This document shows, piece after piece, positions 10,756 to 21,700 of a DNA stretch of 64,000 nucleotides. Position 1 is the first letter of the stretch. Each line of letters starts with the position of its first letter. The notes beneath the pieces were generated by a model, which made no database searches, was not told where the DNA came from, and saw only the letters and a list, made by a program, of their open reading frames with translations. Made by a program: the position numbers and the translations under genes. This stretch comes from Dolomedes plantarius (lineage: Eukaryota > Arthropoda > Arachnida > Araneae > Dolomedidae): positions 53,073,496-53,137,495 of the forward strand of contig OU015493.1 in assembly GCA_907164885.2 (NCBI GenBank), written 5' to 3'.

Positions 10756-12847
10756 TTTTTTTTACTTTTAGGTGGAACACCCTTGCTATGATGTCATGCC
10801 GATCATGAGACTTTTGTCCGAGGAACAATGCATCTGTAATATCCTTCCACTTGGGGTTACAGGTGAAAGTGATAAACAGATCAGGACGCCCATAGTGACG
10901 GACATATGTCATAGCATCTTGAGTCCGTTCATGCATGTAGCGAGGTCCTCCAGTAAAAGATGATGGGAGCACTACCTTCCGACCCAGTTGAGCAGCATCA
11001 GCATCCTTCTCCCCTACAGCATCTTTTAGGTGAATGTAGTTGTCTGCCCTCAGCTCTGCCTGGTTAAACCTGATATAGTTTAACCTTTCAGTCTCTATTT
11101 TAGCATACATATCTACTAAAAATTGACTGAAGAGGGAACAGAAGTACAATAGGTGGTTGTCCTCTCCTTTTCTGACCATAATGCGATAGCAGTAGAAACT
11201 CAATGCAGAGATTGTCTTCTTGATAGGCAACTTGGTCTTAGGATTGTGCTGAGCCAGATTGATGGAGTATCCATCCTCGCCACGACAGAACAAAAGTGGG
11301 TATTGAAGAGCATCGTATGACCGGTGGATCTCACTGATGCGATGCAGTTTGTTATCGTGGCTTTGGAGCACGATATCTCGCTGCTGAAACTGCTGGCCAA
11401 CCATCACCAGAGCTACCTCATTTGCTGTTGGTGCATTAAAGCGACCTTCATGAGCATCGACAGGCTTTTTTTCAGCCTGGATAACAACTGCAAACTTCTT
11501 GCAGGTTGGAGGCACTTTATCCAGGGTAGTTTTAAGGTCTTTTATGTAGCTATTAACGTCATTTAGCATCTCTTGCAGTTGCTTGACCAATCCGTCTTTT
11601 ACACCAGGAAAGTTACTACACCTTAAGCGTACTTCCCTTTCATCCTCACCCACAAAATAGATTTGAAGAAATTGGGCTTCTTTAGAAGATGGAAGTAGAC
11701 TTCCAATCAAGTGATACACCTGTCCCTGAATTTTGAAAGTTGGCATGAAACCTTCCTCTACAACCTGTTTAGCTCCAAATGATGTCATTTGGAAACATCC
11801 ATTATACTGCCGAACACACTCCATAAAGTGGATGTGCTCAGGATGGTTGCCAATTACCAGGCTATTGAGAGGCTCAGGAAGAGGATCAAATGCAGGTAGG
11901 TTTACCTTGCCAGCACTACAACACATTCCTGGAGATTCGTCTGCCCACTTCAGGGCATTGCAGTACTGACACTTGTGGTTCATAGTGCCAAGGGATACCA
12001 TGCTATCTGCTTCATAATCAATAACAGGCTCATATGCCAAGCCTGAAAGAACCTTTACCTGCCATGGAAGTACTCGCCTTTCTACTCGTTTGCCAGGATT
12101 ATTTTTTTCATATTGGCATTGTGCTGCCCTGTGAACCTCAGGCTTAGCTTTCTGGTACCGTGCAACAGCTTCTTTGATCACCTCAGGCTTAGCTTTATGG
12201 TACCGTGCAACAGCTGCCCTGTTCACCCCAGGATTCCTCTCTGCATACTTCTTTCTTGCATCTTTAAGTTGCTGCTTCCTTTGAACATGAGTACATCTAG
12301 AGCGACGTCTTTTAGTAGCTTGATTGGTATTAGAAAGTGATGCATCATGTGAGGTAGATTGAGGGAAAGATGGCATGGCTTGTGTTTCCTGTGACAGGTA
12401 GTAAGCATCGAAATGCCCACTCGAGAGGTCACATGCAGAGGTAAAACGCAGCCTCCTTATTGGGTTACCAGCAGCACCAAAACTGTGACATAGTTCACCA
12501 TTGAGGTACACCTCAAAAACAAAGTTGAACAGTTCACCTGCTGCTGACAATTCGCAAGAACTGCCATATGTGGAGAGAATTGACATTTCGGAAAAATATT
12601 CAGCAGAGTTAGAATAATTATTCCCATTCATGTCATTAGACATTATAGCAAATCTCTCCCAATTCTCTACCACATGACTCACAATTAATTCCCGGACTTC
12701 CCTAGACATCATATCTGTACCATACATGACAAAAGAGAGAGAACGAAAAAGACATGCACCATCTGCTGGGATTGGGAAAATACTATGAAGTACAAAATCC
12801 CCATTTATGCATAAATATTCTTGCATTTTAGAAGATATAAAAATCAA
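10625..12847 (-). CDS. Helitron protein, N-terminal part (OTU domain, zinc finger, Rep N-terminus)
   Basis: The 740-residue frame opens with an OTU-type cysteine protease-like domain: DGACLFRSL gives Asp29 and Cys32, and SGHFDAY gives His145. Residues about 175-255 are basic and contain three imperfect repeats of about 18 residues (ARYHKAKPEV, ARYQKAKPEV, QYEKNNPGK). A C-x2-C...CC zinc-finger-like patch follows (CQYC...MCCSAGK). The Helitron N-terminal helicase-like/Rep region includes YMHERTQDAM and FITFTCNPKW. Homology ends at about residue 697; after a run of nine A the frame is wrong and the last 40 or so residues are spurious. Removing one A joins it exactly to the HUH-containing frame. 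OTU domains are known in Helitron2/Helentron-type proteins. Start chosen as first ATG; Met8 is an alternative. Confidence 0.92.
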   Translation of the reverse strand: MIFISSKMQEYLCINGDFVLHSIFPIPADGACLFRSLSFVMYGTDMMSREVRELIVSHVVENWERFAIMSNDMNGNNYSNSAEYFSEMSILSTYGSSCELSAAGELFNFVFEVYLNGELCHSFGAAGNPIRRLRFTSACDLSSGHFDAYYLSQETQAMPSFPQSTSHDASLSNTNQATKRRRSRCTHVQRKQQLKDARKKYAERNPGVNRAAVARYHKAKPEVIKEAVARYQKAKPEVHRAAQCQYEKNNPGKRVERRVLPWQVKVLSGLAYEPVIDYEADSMVSLGTMNHKCQYCNALKWADESPGMCCSAGKVNLPAFDPLPEPLNSLVIGNHPEHIHFMECVRQYNGCFQMTSFGAKQVVEEGFMPTFKIQGQVYHLIGSLLPSSKEAQFLQIYFVGEDEREVRLRCSNFPGVKDGLVKQLQEMLNDVNSYIKDLKTTLDKVPPTCKKFAVVIQAEKKPVDAHEGRFNAPTANEVALVMVGQQFQQRDIVLQSHDNKLHRISEIHRSYDALQYPLLFCRGEDGYSINLAQHNPKTKLPIKKTISALSFYCYRIMVRKGEDNHLLYFCSLFSQFLVDMYAKIETERLNYIRFNQAELRADNYIHLKDAVGEKDADAAQLGRKVVLPSSFTGGPRYMHERTQDAMTYVRHYGRPDLFITFTCNPKWKDITDALFLGQKSHDRHDIIARVFHLKVKKNDECLDQGQSVWSCTLLHVFCGVAKAGFASCSHLAVARATHIP

Positions 12848-13069
12848 AATTAAATACGGTTCAGAAATATAAGTAAATCTGATAAAGAGTTAAAAATCAA
12901 ATAAAGCTTATCTTTTGCTAGTATCACAAAACTCGCATGAAAATCAACCACACTAACTTAATCTGACAACATCACATGTCTGTCTAGCAGTTAACCTCTA
13001 GGTTACAGTTATACATGGTAAGCACAGTTACCGTATAGTAATACCGTTAATATTTTACACTTTGTATCT

Positions 13070-13262
13070 TCTATATTCCTTCATATCTCAAAGAAGGAAA
13101 TTGATATCCATAAGATTCTTGCTTTAAAATGTAAGGAACTTGATTACCTAAAATCAATTTCAGGATTTTTCAAAATTCGGACCCAAGGGAGGGAGGGGAG
13201 GGGGGGAGGCGAAACGTGTTTTTACCATATACCTTCATATCTCAAAGTAGGAAACGGATATA
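13070..13262 (-). repeat. Inverted single copy of the 146-bp satellite unit
   Basis: Read on the minus strand, this stretch matches the satellite monomer of 13805-15808: the ATATGAAGGAATAT box, CGTTT, a C-rich run, AATTTTGAAAAATCCTGAAA and AAGTTCCTTACATTTTAAA. It lies in opposite orientation to the main array, with a MITE fragment between them. Confidence 0.85.
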
Positions 13263-13430
13263 TTTCTTTTATACGCATATTAATAAATTAAACTGCTTTA
13301 GAATTTCTTTTATATTACTTTGTACTCGATATGATTACTCGATCTTATATATTAGTTTGTAATCGATATGACTATTCGGATTAATGCTCGAAATAGGTGC
13401 TACCATCTATCGCGCCAAATACCAACTATT

Positions 13431-13790
13431 TACTGGCAGCATATTATAGCTTAGTGATTCTTCATGTTAATGTTCGTCATCACATTAAAACAGTTTTTAA
13501 ACATTTTATTTTATGGTTTTCATTATATGTATACATATGTGCATATGATTTTTTTTATTTTTTGAATTATTACATTGTTTTGTACTTTTATTTTTATGTA
13601 AGCATTTTTCTAGGAAATAAAAAGAATAAAATGCTTTCTGAACTAAAAACTATATTATTTATAAAAAATTGGAACACATCCAATTAAATTTGTATGAGTT
13701 TGTATCAAAATAATTGATTCGTTATACGGCTTTTCACTTTACGGCCAACTTTTCCGGAATGTATCTAGGCCGTAAAGCTAGGTATGGGTG
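13431..13790. mobile_element. MITE copy, left-truncated (same family as 63188-63690)
   Basis: From GGCAGCATATTATAGCTT to the right end CGTAAAGCTAGGTATGGGTG it matches the intact MITE at 63188-63690 at high identity. The left TIR is missing or unrecognisable. Its AT-rich body gives meaningless short frames. Confidence 0.85.
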
Positions 13791-13804
13791 GATTATTTAA
13801 CCCG

Positions 13805-15808
13805 GTTTTTTACATATGAAGGAATATGTAAAAAACACGTTTTGCTCCCTTTCACCCTTGGGGGGCGTATTTTGAAAAATCCTGAAACTGATTTTAGGTA
13901 ATCAAGTTCCTTACATTTTAAATCAAGAATCTTAAGGATATCTGTTTTTTTTCTTTCAGATATGAGGGAATATGGGAAAAATACGTTTTGCCCCCCCCCC
14001 CATGGGGGGCCGAATTTTGAAAAATCCAGAAATTGGTTTTTAGGTAATCAAGTTCCTTACATTTTAAATCAAGAATCTTAAGGATATCTGTTTTTTTTTC
14101 TTTCAGATATGAAGGAATATGGGAAAAATACGTTTTGCCCCCTCCCCCCCATGGGGGGCCGAATTTTGAAAAATCCTGAAATTGGTTTTTAAGTAATCAA
14201 GTTCCTTACATTTTAAATCAAGAATCTTAAGGATATCTGTTTTTTTTCTTTCAGATATGAAGGAATATGGGAAAAATACGTTTTGCCCCCTCCCCCCCAT
14301 GGGGGCCGAATTTTGAAAAATCCTGAAATTAGTTTTTAGGTAATCAAGTTCCTTACATTTTAAAGCAAGAATCTTTTGGATATCAATTTCCTTCTTTGAG
14401 ATATGAGGGAGTATGGGAAAATACGTTTTGCCCCCTCCCCCCCCATGGGGGCCAAATTTCGAAAAATCCTAAAATTAGTTTTTAGGTATTTATGTTCCTT
14501 ACATTTTAAAGCAAGAATCTTATGGATATCTGTTTTCTTCTTCGAGATATGAAGGAAAATGTGATAAAACACGTAAAAACACGTTTGGCCCCCCTCCCCC
14601 CCCTTGGGGGCCGAATTTTGAAAAATCCTGAAATTGGTTTTTAGGTATTCGGCTTCCTTTTATTTTAAGGTAAGAATCTTATGGATATCCGTTTCATGTG
14701 AAAAACACGTAAAATCACGTTTTGCCCCCTCCCCCCCCCCATGGGGGCCGAATTTTGAAAAATCCTGAAACTGATTTTAGGTAATCAAGTTCCTTACATT
14801 TTAAATCAAGAATCTTAAGGATATCTGTTTTTTTTCTTTCAGATATGAAGGAATATGGGAAAAATACGTTTTGCCCCCTCCCCCCCATGGGGGCCGAATT
14901 TTGAAAAATCCTGAAATTAGTTTTTAGGTAATCAAGTTCCTTACATTTTAAGGCAAGAATCTTTTGGATATCAATTTCCTTCTTTGAGATATGAGGGAGT
15001 ATGGGAAAATACGTTTTGCCCCCTCCCCCCCCCATGGGGGCCAAATTTCGAAAAATCCTAAAATTAGTTTTTAGGTATTTATGTTCCTTACATTTTAAAG
15101 CAAGAATCTTATGGATATCTGTTTTCTTCTTCGAGATATGAAGGAAAATGTGATAAAACACGTAAAAACACGTTTGGCCCCCCTCCCCCCCTTGGGGGCC
15201 GAATTTTGAAAAATCCTGAAATTGGTTTTTAGGTATTCGGCTTCCTTTTATTTTAAGGTAAGAATCTTATGGATATCCGTTTCATGTGAAAAACACGTAA
15301 AATCACGTTTTGCCCCCTCCCCCCCCATGGGGGCCGAATTTTGAAAAATCCTGAAACTGATTTTAGGTAATCAAGTTCCTTACATTTTAAAGCAAGAATC
15401 TTTTGGATATCAATTTCCTTCTTTAACATATGAGGGAATATGGGAAAATACGTTTTGCCCCCTCCCCCCCCATGGGGACCGAATTTCGAAAAATCCTGAA
15501 ATTGGTTTTTAGGTATTTATGTTCCTTACATTTTAAAGCAAGAATCTTATGGATATCTGTTTTCTTCTTCGAGATATGAAGGAAAATGTGATAAAACACG
15601 TAAAAACACGTTTAGCCCCCCCTCCCCCCCTTGGGGGCCAAATTTTGAAAAATCCTGAAATTGGTTTTTAGGTATTCATGTTACTTACATTTTAAAGCAA
15701 GAATCTTATGGATATCAATTTTCTTCTATGAGATATGAAGGAATATGTAAAAAACACGTTTTGCCCCCCTCCCCCCCTTGGGGGGCGAATTTTGAAAAAT
15801 CGCTTCTT
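13805..15808 (+). repeat. 146-bp satellite array with about 587-bp higher-order repeat
   Basis: The box ATATGAAGGAATATGG recurs near 13815, 13960, 14106, 14254, 14400, 14547, 14842, 14987, 15137, 15429, 15577 and 15731, with two diverged boxes, giving about 14 monomers of 145-148 bp. Each monomer has TACGTTTTGCC, a C7-C10 run, CATGGGGGCC, and TTTAGGTAATCAAGTTCC. Monomer variants repeat in order: the block starting at 14372 recurs at 14959 (587 bp, four monomers). A later three-monomer step (15119 to 15557) indicates unequal exchange. Frames across it are repeat translations. Confidence 0.95.
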
Positions 15809-15953
15809 AAATGACGCCTTCAGCACAAAAGTAATAAGCTCCTAAAATTTGATATCTGTATCTCCAATAGTTTTTGCTGGGCGTTGATACGTGTATATAT
15901 AAGTCAGGACTTCTTCCTTTATAGATATAGATATATATATATATATATATATA

Positions 15954-16736
15954 CAGGTAACCCTCCTATAACACGGTAGATAGGTTTCTAGAAAATGCCG
16001 TGTTATGTGAAACCGTGTTATATGAGACCCAGAGCCAGTACAAAAAGGGGAGTTACGTTCCGAAAACTTATTAAAAACAAACTCTTTTTTTAAAGTTCTA
16101 TATAAGCAACTTAATTTTTATTAGAAATATAAATGTATGTATAACACAAAACGAAAAGAAACAAAAAGTAATATTTTCATTTAATGCGACCTTAATTTAA
16201 TAAAATTTTTCCTCATCACTGGTCAGTACAATCAAACTAGAACGTTTTTTCGGTTGAACGATATCACCTTCACTTTCAGAACCTTTTTCTTCATTTAGAT
16301 TTTTTGCACCTTCTATCCTCTTCAAAAAATCTATAATTTTGGCTTGTTTCCTGGTTCTTACAAGGTCATTGTAGATTTCACGGCATGGAGATAGACAATT
16401 TTGCAACTCCCTTATGAATTTTCGGCTTCTTTCAGCTGAAGGTCCGGCATTCAAGAAAAATTATTCAAGATTTTCAGTTAAGCTTAGGCTTTCTTGTAAT
16501 TTTATAGAGTTATAAATGAATAAATTATAATTTGTTTATACATTTTCATGTAAAGCCACTATAATTCATTATTCCTTCCCGTCATTATTTTAAGGTAATT
16601 TAGTTTTTAAATGTGTTAAACAAAAATCATGTTTTCTAGTGCTGTAGAAGTAAAGTCTTGTACAAAGGTTTTCGCAATTTTTTTATCGGGTTAGAGCGAA
16701 ACCGTGTTGTAAGTTGCTGTGGTGTAGGAGAGCTAC

Positions 16737-16739
<3 letters not shown>
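15954..16739 (-). mobile_element. Tigger/pogo-like element remnant, TA target-site duplication
   Basis: The left end is CAGGTAACCCTCCTATAACA. The right end is the complement of CAGGTAGCTCTCCTACACCA. Both are flanked by TA (15952-15953 and 16740-16741). It is 786 bp, inserted in a TA microsatellite, and holds a short reading frame of transposase-tail type on the minus strand. Confidence 0.88.
16197..16454 (-). pseudogene. Possible C-terminal fragment of a Tigger-type transposase
   Basis: An 85-residue frame, strongly charged, with SAERSRKFIRELQNCLSPCR, KIIDFLKRI and an acidic end with SDEEKFY. Its place inside Tigger-like TIRs and its tail-like composition fit the region after the DDE domain in Tigger/jerky proteins. 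No catalytic motif is present, so assignment rests on context and remembered similarity. It cannot be an active enzyme. Confidence 0.5.

Positions 16740-16740
<1 letters not shown>

Positions 16741-16783
<43 letters not shown>
16741..16783. repeat. (AT)n microsatellite
   Basis: Pure AT run directly right of the Tigger-like element; a TA run also precedes its left end (15930-15953). The element probably landed in an existing TA tract. Confidence 0.97.
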
Positions 16784-16785
<2 letters not shown>

Positions 16786-17049
16786 GAAGATCAAAGCAAA
16801 AATCATACAGCCTATTAAATCTCTATCAGTGGGGCCTATAACACCAGTAAAGATATTGATGCATTTTTCAATTTATAACATAAGTGTGCGATTGTGGATA
16901 AAAAAGATCTTGTTTTTCGAGAAGGTGAGGGGATATGAACAGTTGAGGAACTTTATTCTCCCGAGAAAGATCGAAATGGCTTTGTGATATTGTTTCAAAT
17001 GTTAGATCGGCCGAAAGGCGATTCAACTGTAAAGCAGCGTCTATAACAC

Positions 17050-17165
17050 GTTGATGTCATCGAAGTAACGACCACCGCCTGCCGCCACCGGAATTCGCTT
17101 ATCTTAAAATCAGGGCCCGCATTCTACCAGCTGAACTATCCCAGTGACATGAGAAACTGCCGTTT
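17050..17165 (-). mobile_element. tRNA-like SINE fragment
   Basis: On the minus strand: GGGATAGTTCAGCTGGTAGA, an A-box-like tRNA start, followed by a degraded B-box region (CGAATTCC). A related head occurs at 17530-17600. No intact cloverleaf can be drawn, so it is not a tRNA gene. Confidence 0.5.
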
Positions 17166-17230
17166 TTCGAGTACCATTCCTTACATACCCCTCGTGTTTC
17201 TTTCCGATACGAACGACTCAGGAAACTCTT

Positions 17231-17303
17231 CTATTATTATTTTTATTTATATATTATTATTATTATTTTTATTTATATATTATTATTATTAATTTTATTT
17301 ATA

Positions 17304-17336
<33 letters not shown>
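17231..17336. repeat. TTA/ATT-rich simple repeat
   Basis: Three rounds of TATTATTATT...TTTTATTTATA followed by an uninterrupted TTA run. Surrounding bases 16784-17050 and 17340-17520 hold nothing recognised. Confidence 0.95.
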
Positions 17337-17529
17337 CATTACTTGCCAACAAAGATAATTTTTTATATGTGAAAAATATTCATAATTGTTTCATACATGC
17401 TTAATATTACTGTGTAAATACTGAAAGTCAATGTCATACTAAGGACATTGTTATGCTAATATAAAAATCAATATAGCGTCTAATGATGCACTTTCGTTCA
17501 TTCGAATGGTCGGTCGCTAATGTATCAAC

Positions 17530-17600
17530 TGGACCGCATTCGAACTCGCGTCTTCAACTTCGAGCCGGTATTCTACCAGCTGAACTGTAACTGAATAACG
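17530..17600 (-). mobile_element. tRNA-like SINE head
   Basis: On the minus strand CAGTTCAGCTGGTAGAA (A box) and GAGTTCGAATGCGG (B box) are separated by tRNA-like spacing. The anticodon arm does not pair convincingly. It shares its head with 17050-17165. Most likely a SINE or tRNA pseudogene. Confidence 0.5.
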
Positions 17601-18202
17601 TCAGAAGCTTTCATTGTTTGGATATTATTCTTTACGAAGTCTCTGAATATATTCGTACGAGTGTATGTGCGTTCATGTGCTTTCATGGAACCGTATTTAT
17701 CACCACAAATGTCGGCATTTTTTAGTATGTCCTTGAAAATCGTATATTGAAACCAACGGTGAGCAGGCGAGCATGTTCAAACAGATTAGCTGCGATTTGT
17801 ATCATTCGGCTCCCACCCGGCCTTCTAATGTCTTCGACGGACGCCCTAGAACAGGGATTCCCAATGGGGTCCAGGTGAACCCCTTGGGGGTCGATGAAAG
17901 TTTAAAAAGGGTCTAAGTATTCCAGGGGTTTATTGGGGGTCGATGATGAATTTTTCAGTTTTAAAATTTAATTATTTTTAGGAATGTAATTATTAGATAA
18001 ATTGTTTAGTAAAATATATATTTATATTCGTTATGTTAGTTATTGTGACTATACGATAATAAGCAATTTCAGGTCAAACATTAAAAAAAATGCATCAATG
18101 CATCAAGCACAACCACCACATTAACTGAAATCGAACTTTTGTGGGATTACAATCTGTGTTTCTGAAATCTTGTTTATATTTGTGAAATTAAAGATTAAAA
18201 TA

Positions 18203-18517
18203 CAGTCAAACCCCGTTATAACAAACTTCAAGGGACCAAAGGTTTTGTCCGCTTTATCCGGTGATTCGCTATATCCGAACTGTTAAGAAAAATGCTAGAG
18301 TTTACAAAATTTATAACTCATTAGTTGCAATGTGTATTCAATAAGGGTGTATTAAAAATTGATAAAATCTATTAAAAATGATCAGTAATGAATTGAATCG
18401 ACTAAAATCGATTACATTAAACTGGCACAATACTAATTAACTTACGTACAATAGGAAAATGACGGGACCAAAATTTTCGTTCGTTATATACCAGGCTCGC
18501 TATAACGGGGTTCGACT
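18203..18517. mobile_element. Tigger-like MITE, family CAGTCRAMCCCCGTTATA, copy 1
   Basis: TIRs CAGTCAAACCCCGTTATAAC and the complement of AAGTCGAACCCCGTTATAGC, flanked by TA on both sides. The 315-bp body matches the copy at 39031-39355 closely (for example AAGGGACCAAAGGTTTTGT). No coding capacity. Confidence 0.9.
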
Positions 18518-18710
18518 TACAAAAATAATAAAACATGAACCTAATGAACTCCTTTTTCTAATTTTTTGTCCATATTCTTAGTCAAGTTGTTATCTTTAAG
18601 TGTTTTATGTGCATTTATTAGTATTAAAATTATGTTGTATGCTCAGTGGCGTAGCGAGGGGGGGGGGCAAGGGGGTCTATCATGCCCCGGGCTCCACTTG
18701 CAGAGGGGCG

Positions 18711-21700
18711 CCAATATAAGGTCTATATATTACATTACTATATGTTTTTCGGGGTGGGAGTGCCAATATAAGGTCTATATATTATATGTGTTTTTCGGGG
18801 GGGGGGGCAATATAAGGTCTATATATTATATTACTATATGTTTTTCGGGGGGGGTGCCAATATAAGGTCTATATATTATATTATTAGATGTTTTTCGGGG
18901 GGGGTGGTGGTGCCAATATAAGGTATATATATTATATGTGTTTTTCGGGGGGGCGGCAATATAAGGTCTATATATTATATTACTATATGTTTTTCGGGGG
19001 GGGGTGCCAATATAAGGTCTATATATTATATTATAAAATGTTTTTCGGGGGGGGGGGTGCCAATATAAGGTCTATATATTATATTACTATATGTTTTTCG
19101 GGGTGGGGGTGCCAATATAAGGTCTATATATTATATTACTATATGTATTTCGGGGTGGGGGTGCCAATGTAAGGTCTATATATTATATTATTAGATGTTT
19201 TTCGGGGTGGGGGTGCCAATATAAGGTCTATATATTATATGTGTTTTTCGGGGGGGGCGGCAATATAAGGTCTATATATTATATTACTATATGTTTTTCG
19301 GGGTGGGGGTGCCAATATAAGGTCTATATATTATATTATTAGATGTTTTTCGGGGTGGGGGTGCCAATATAAGGTCTCTATATTATATGTGTTTTTCGGG
19401 GGGGCGGCAATATAAGGTCTATATATTATATTACTATATGTTTTTCGGGGGGGGGCGGCAATATAAGGTCTATATATTATATTACTATATGTTTTTCGGG
19501 GGGGTGCCAATATAAGGTCTATATATTATATTATTAGATGTTTTTCGGAGGGGGTGCCAATATAAGGTCTATATATTATATGTGTTTTTCGGGGGGGCGG
19601 CAATAAAAGGTCTATATATTATATTACTATATGTTTTTCGGGGTGGGGGTGCCAATATAAGGTCTATATATTATATTATTAGATGTTTTTCTGGGGGGGG
19701 TGCCAATATAAGGTCTATATATTATATTATTAGATGTTTTTCGGGAGGGGGCGGCAATATAAGGTCTATATATTATATTACTATATGTTTTTCGGGGGGG
19801 GGCGGCAATATAAGGTCTATATATTATATTACTATATGTTTGTCGGGGGGGGGGGGGTGCCAATATAAGGTCTATATATTATATTATTAGATGTTTTTCG
19901 GGGTGGGGGTGCCAATATAAGGTCTATATATTATATGTGTTTTTCGGGGGGGCGGCAATATAAGGTGTATATATTATATTACTATATGTTTTTCGGGGGG
20001 GGCGGCAATATGAGGTCTATATATTATATTACTATATGTTTTTCAGGGTGGGGGTGCCAATATAAGGTCTATATATTATATGTGTTTTTCGGGGGGGGGC
20101 GGCAATATAAGGTCTATATATTATATAACTATATGTTTTTCGGGGGGGGGGGTGCCAATATAAGGTCTATATATTATATTATTAGATGTTTTTCGGGGGG
20201 GGTGCCAATATAAGGTCTATATATTATATTACTATATGTTTTTCGAGGTGGGGGTGCCAATATAAGGTCTATATATTATATTACTATATGTTTTTCCGGG
20301 TGGGGGTGCCAATATAAGGTCTATATATTATATTATTAGATGTTTTTCGGGGTGGGGGTGCAAATATAAGGTCTATATATTATATGTGTTTTTCGGGGGG
20401 GGGCGGCAATATAAGGTCTATATATTATATTACTATATGTTTTTCGGGGGGGGGGCGGCAATATAAGGTCTATATATTATATTACTATATGTTTTTCGGG
20501 GGGGGTGCCAATATAAGGTCTATATATTATATTATTAGATGTTTTTCGGGGGGGGTGCCAATATAAGGTCTATATATTATATTACTATATGTTTTTCGGG
20601 GTGGGGGTGCCAATATAAGGTCTATATATTATATTACTATATGCTTTTCGGGGTGGGGGTGCCAATATAAGGTCTATATATTATATTATTAGATGTTTTT
20701 CGGGGTGGGGGTGCCAATATAAGGTCTATATATTATATGTGTTTTTCGCGGGGGGCGGCAATATAAGGTCTATATATTATATTACTATATGTTTTTCGGG
20801 GTGGGGGTGCCAATATAAGATCTATATATTATATTATTAGATGTTTTTCGGGGTGGGGGTGCCAATATAAGGTCTATATATTATATGTGTTTTTCGGGGG
20901 GGGCGGCAATATAAGGTCTATATATTATATTACTATATGTTTTTCGGGGGGGGGCGGCAATATAAGGTCTATATATTATATTACTATATGTTTTTCGGGG
21001 GGGTGCCAATATAAGGTCTATATATTATATTATTAGATGTTTTTCGGGGGGGGGTTGCCAATATAAGGTCTATATATTATATGTGTTTTTCGGGGGGGGC
21101 GGCAATATAAGGTGTATATATTATATTACTATATGTTTTTCGGGGGGGGCGGCAATATGAGGTCTATATATTATATTATTAGATGTTTTTCTGGGGGGGT
21201 GCCAATATAAGGTCTATATATTATATTATTAGATGTTTTTCGGGGGGGGGGGGTGCCAATATAAGGTCTATATATTATATTACTATATGTTTTTCGGGGT
21301 GCGGGTGCCATTATAAGGTCTATATATTATATTATTAGATGTTTTTCGGGGTGGGGCAATATAAGGTATATATATTATATGTGTTTTTCGGGGTGGGGCT
21401 GCAATATAAGGTCTATATATTATATAACTATATGTTTTTCGGGGGGGGGTGCCAATATAAGGTCTATATATTATATTATTAGTTGTTTTTTCGGGGGGGG
21501 GTGCCAATATAAGGTCTATATATTATATTACTATATGTTTTTCGGGGTGGGGGTGCCAATATAAGGTCTATATATTATATTACTATATGTTTTTCGGGGT
21601 GGGGGTGCCAATATAAGGTCTATATATTATATTATTAGATGTTTTTCGGGGTGGGGGTGCCAATGTAAGGTCTATATATTATATGTGTTTTTCGGGGGGG

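Larger units (their letters stand above)
4943..13070 (-). mobile_element. Nearly complete autonomous Helitron (right boundary approximate)
   Basis: On the minus strand the element ends ...CGCCGGGTACTTCAGCTAG followed by host T, the classic Helitron CTAG-T 3' terminus. This is plus positions 4943-4946 with A at 4942. From 3' to 5' it holds an AT-rich terminal part, five 419-bp repeats, a long Rep-helicase coding region (7924-12847) and a short leader. The 5' TC end must lie between 12848 and the satellite unit starting near 13070, but I could not pin it. The size of about 8 kb suits autonomous Helitrons. It looks young apart from one coding frameshift. Confidence 0.9.

Noticed and set aside
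10755..10763. Firm claim of programmed ribosomal frameshifting at A9
   Set aside because: A one-base homopolymer indel or assembly error explains it equally well; left as an open question in the findings.
14103..15161. Minus-strand frames with repeated IFRNLAPMGG-type peptides
   Set aside because: Satellite translations; the frame persists only because the monomers are similar in length.
17881..17960. Telomere-like or G-rich functional repeat in GGGGGTCGATGA
   Set aside because: It occurs at both ends of the outer hAT and is best explained as its subterminal sequence.
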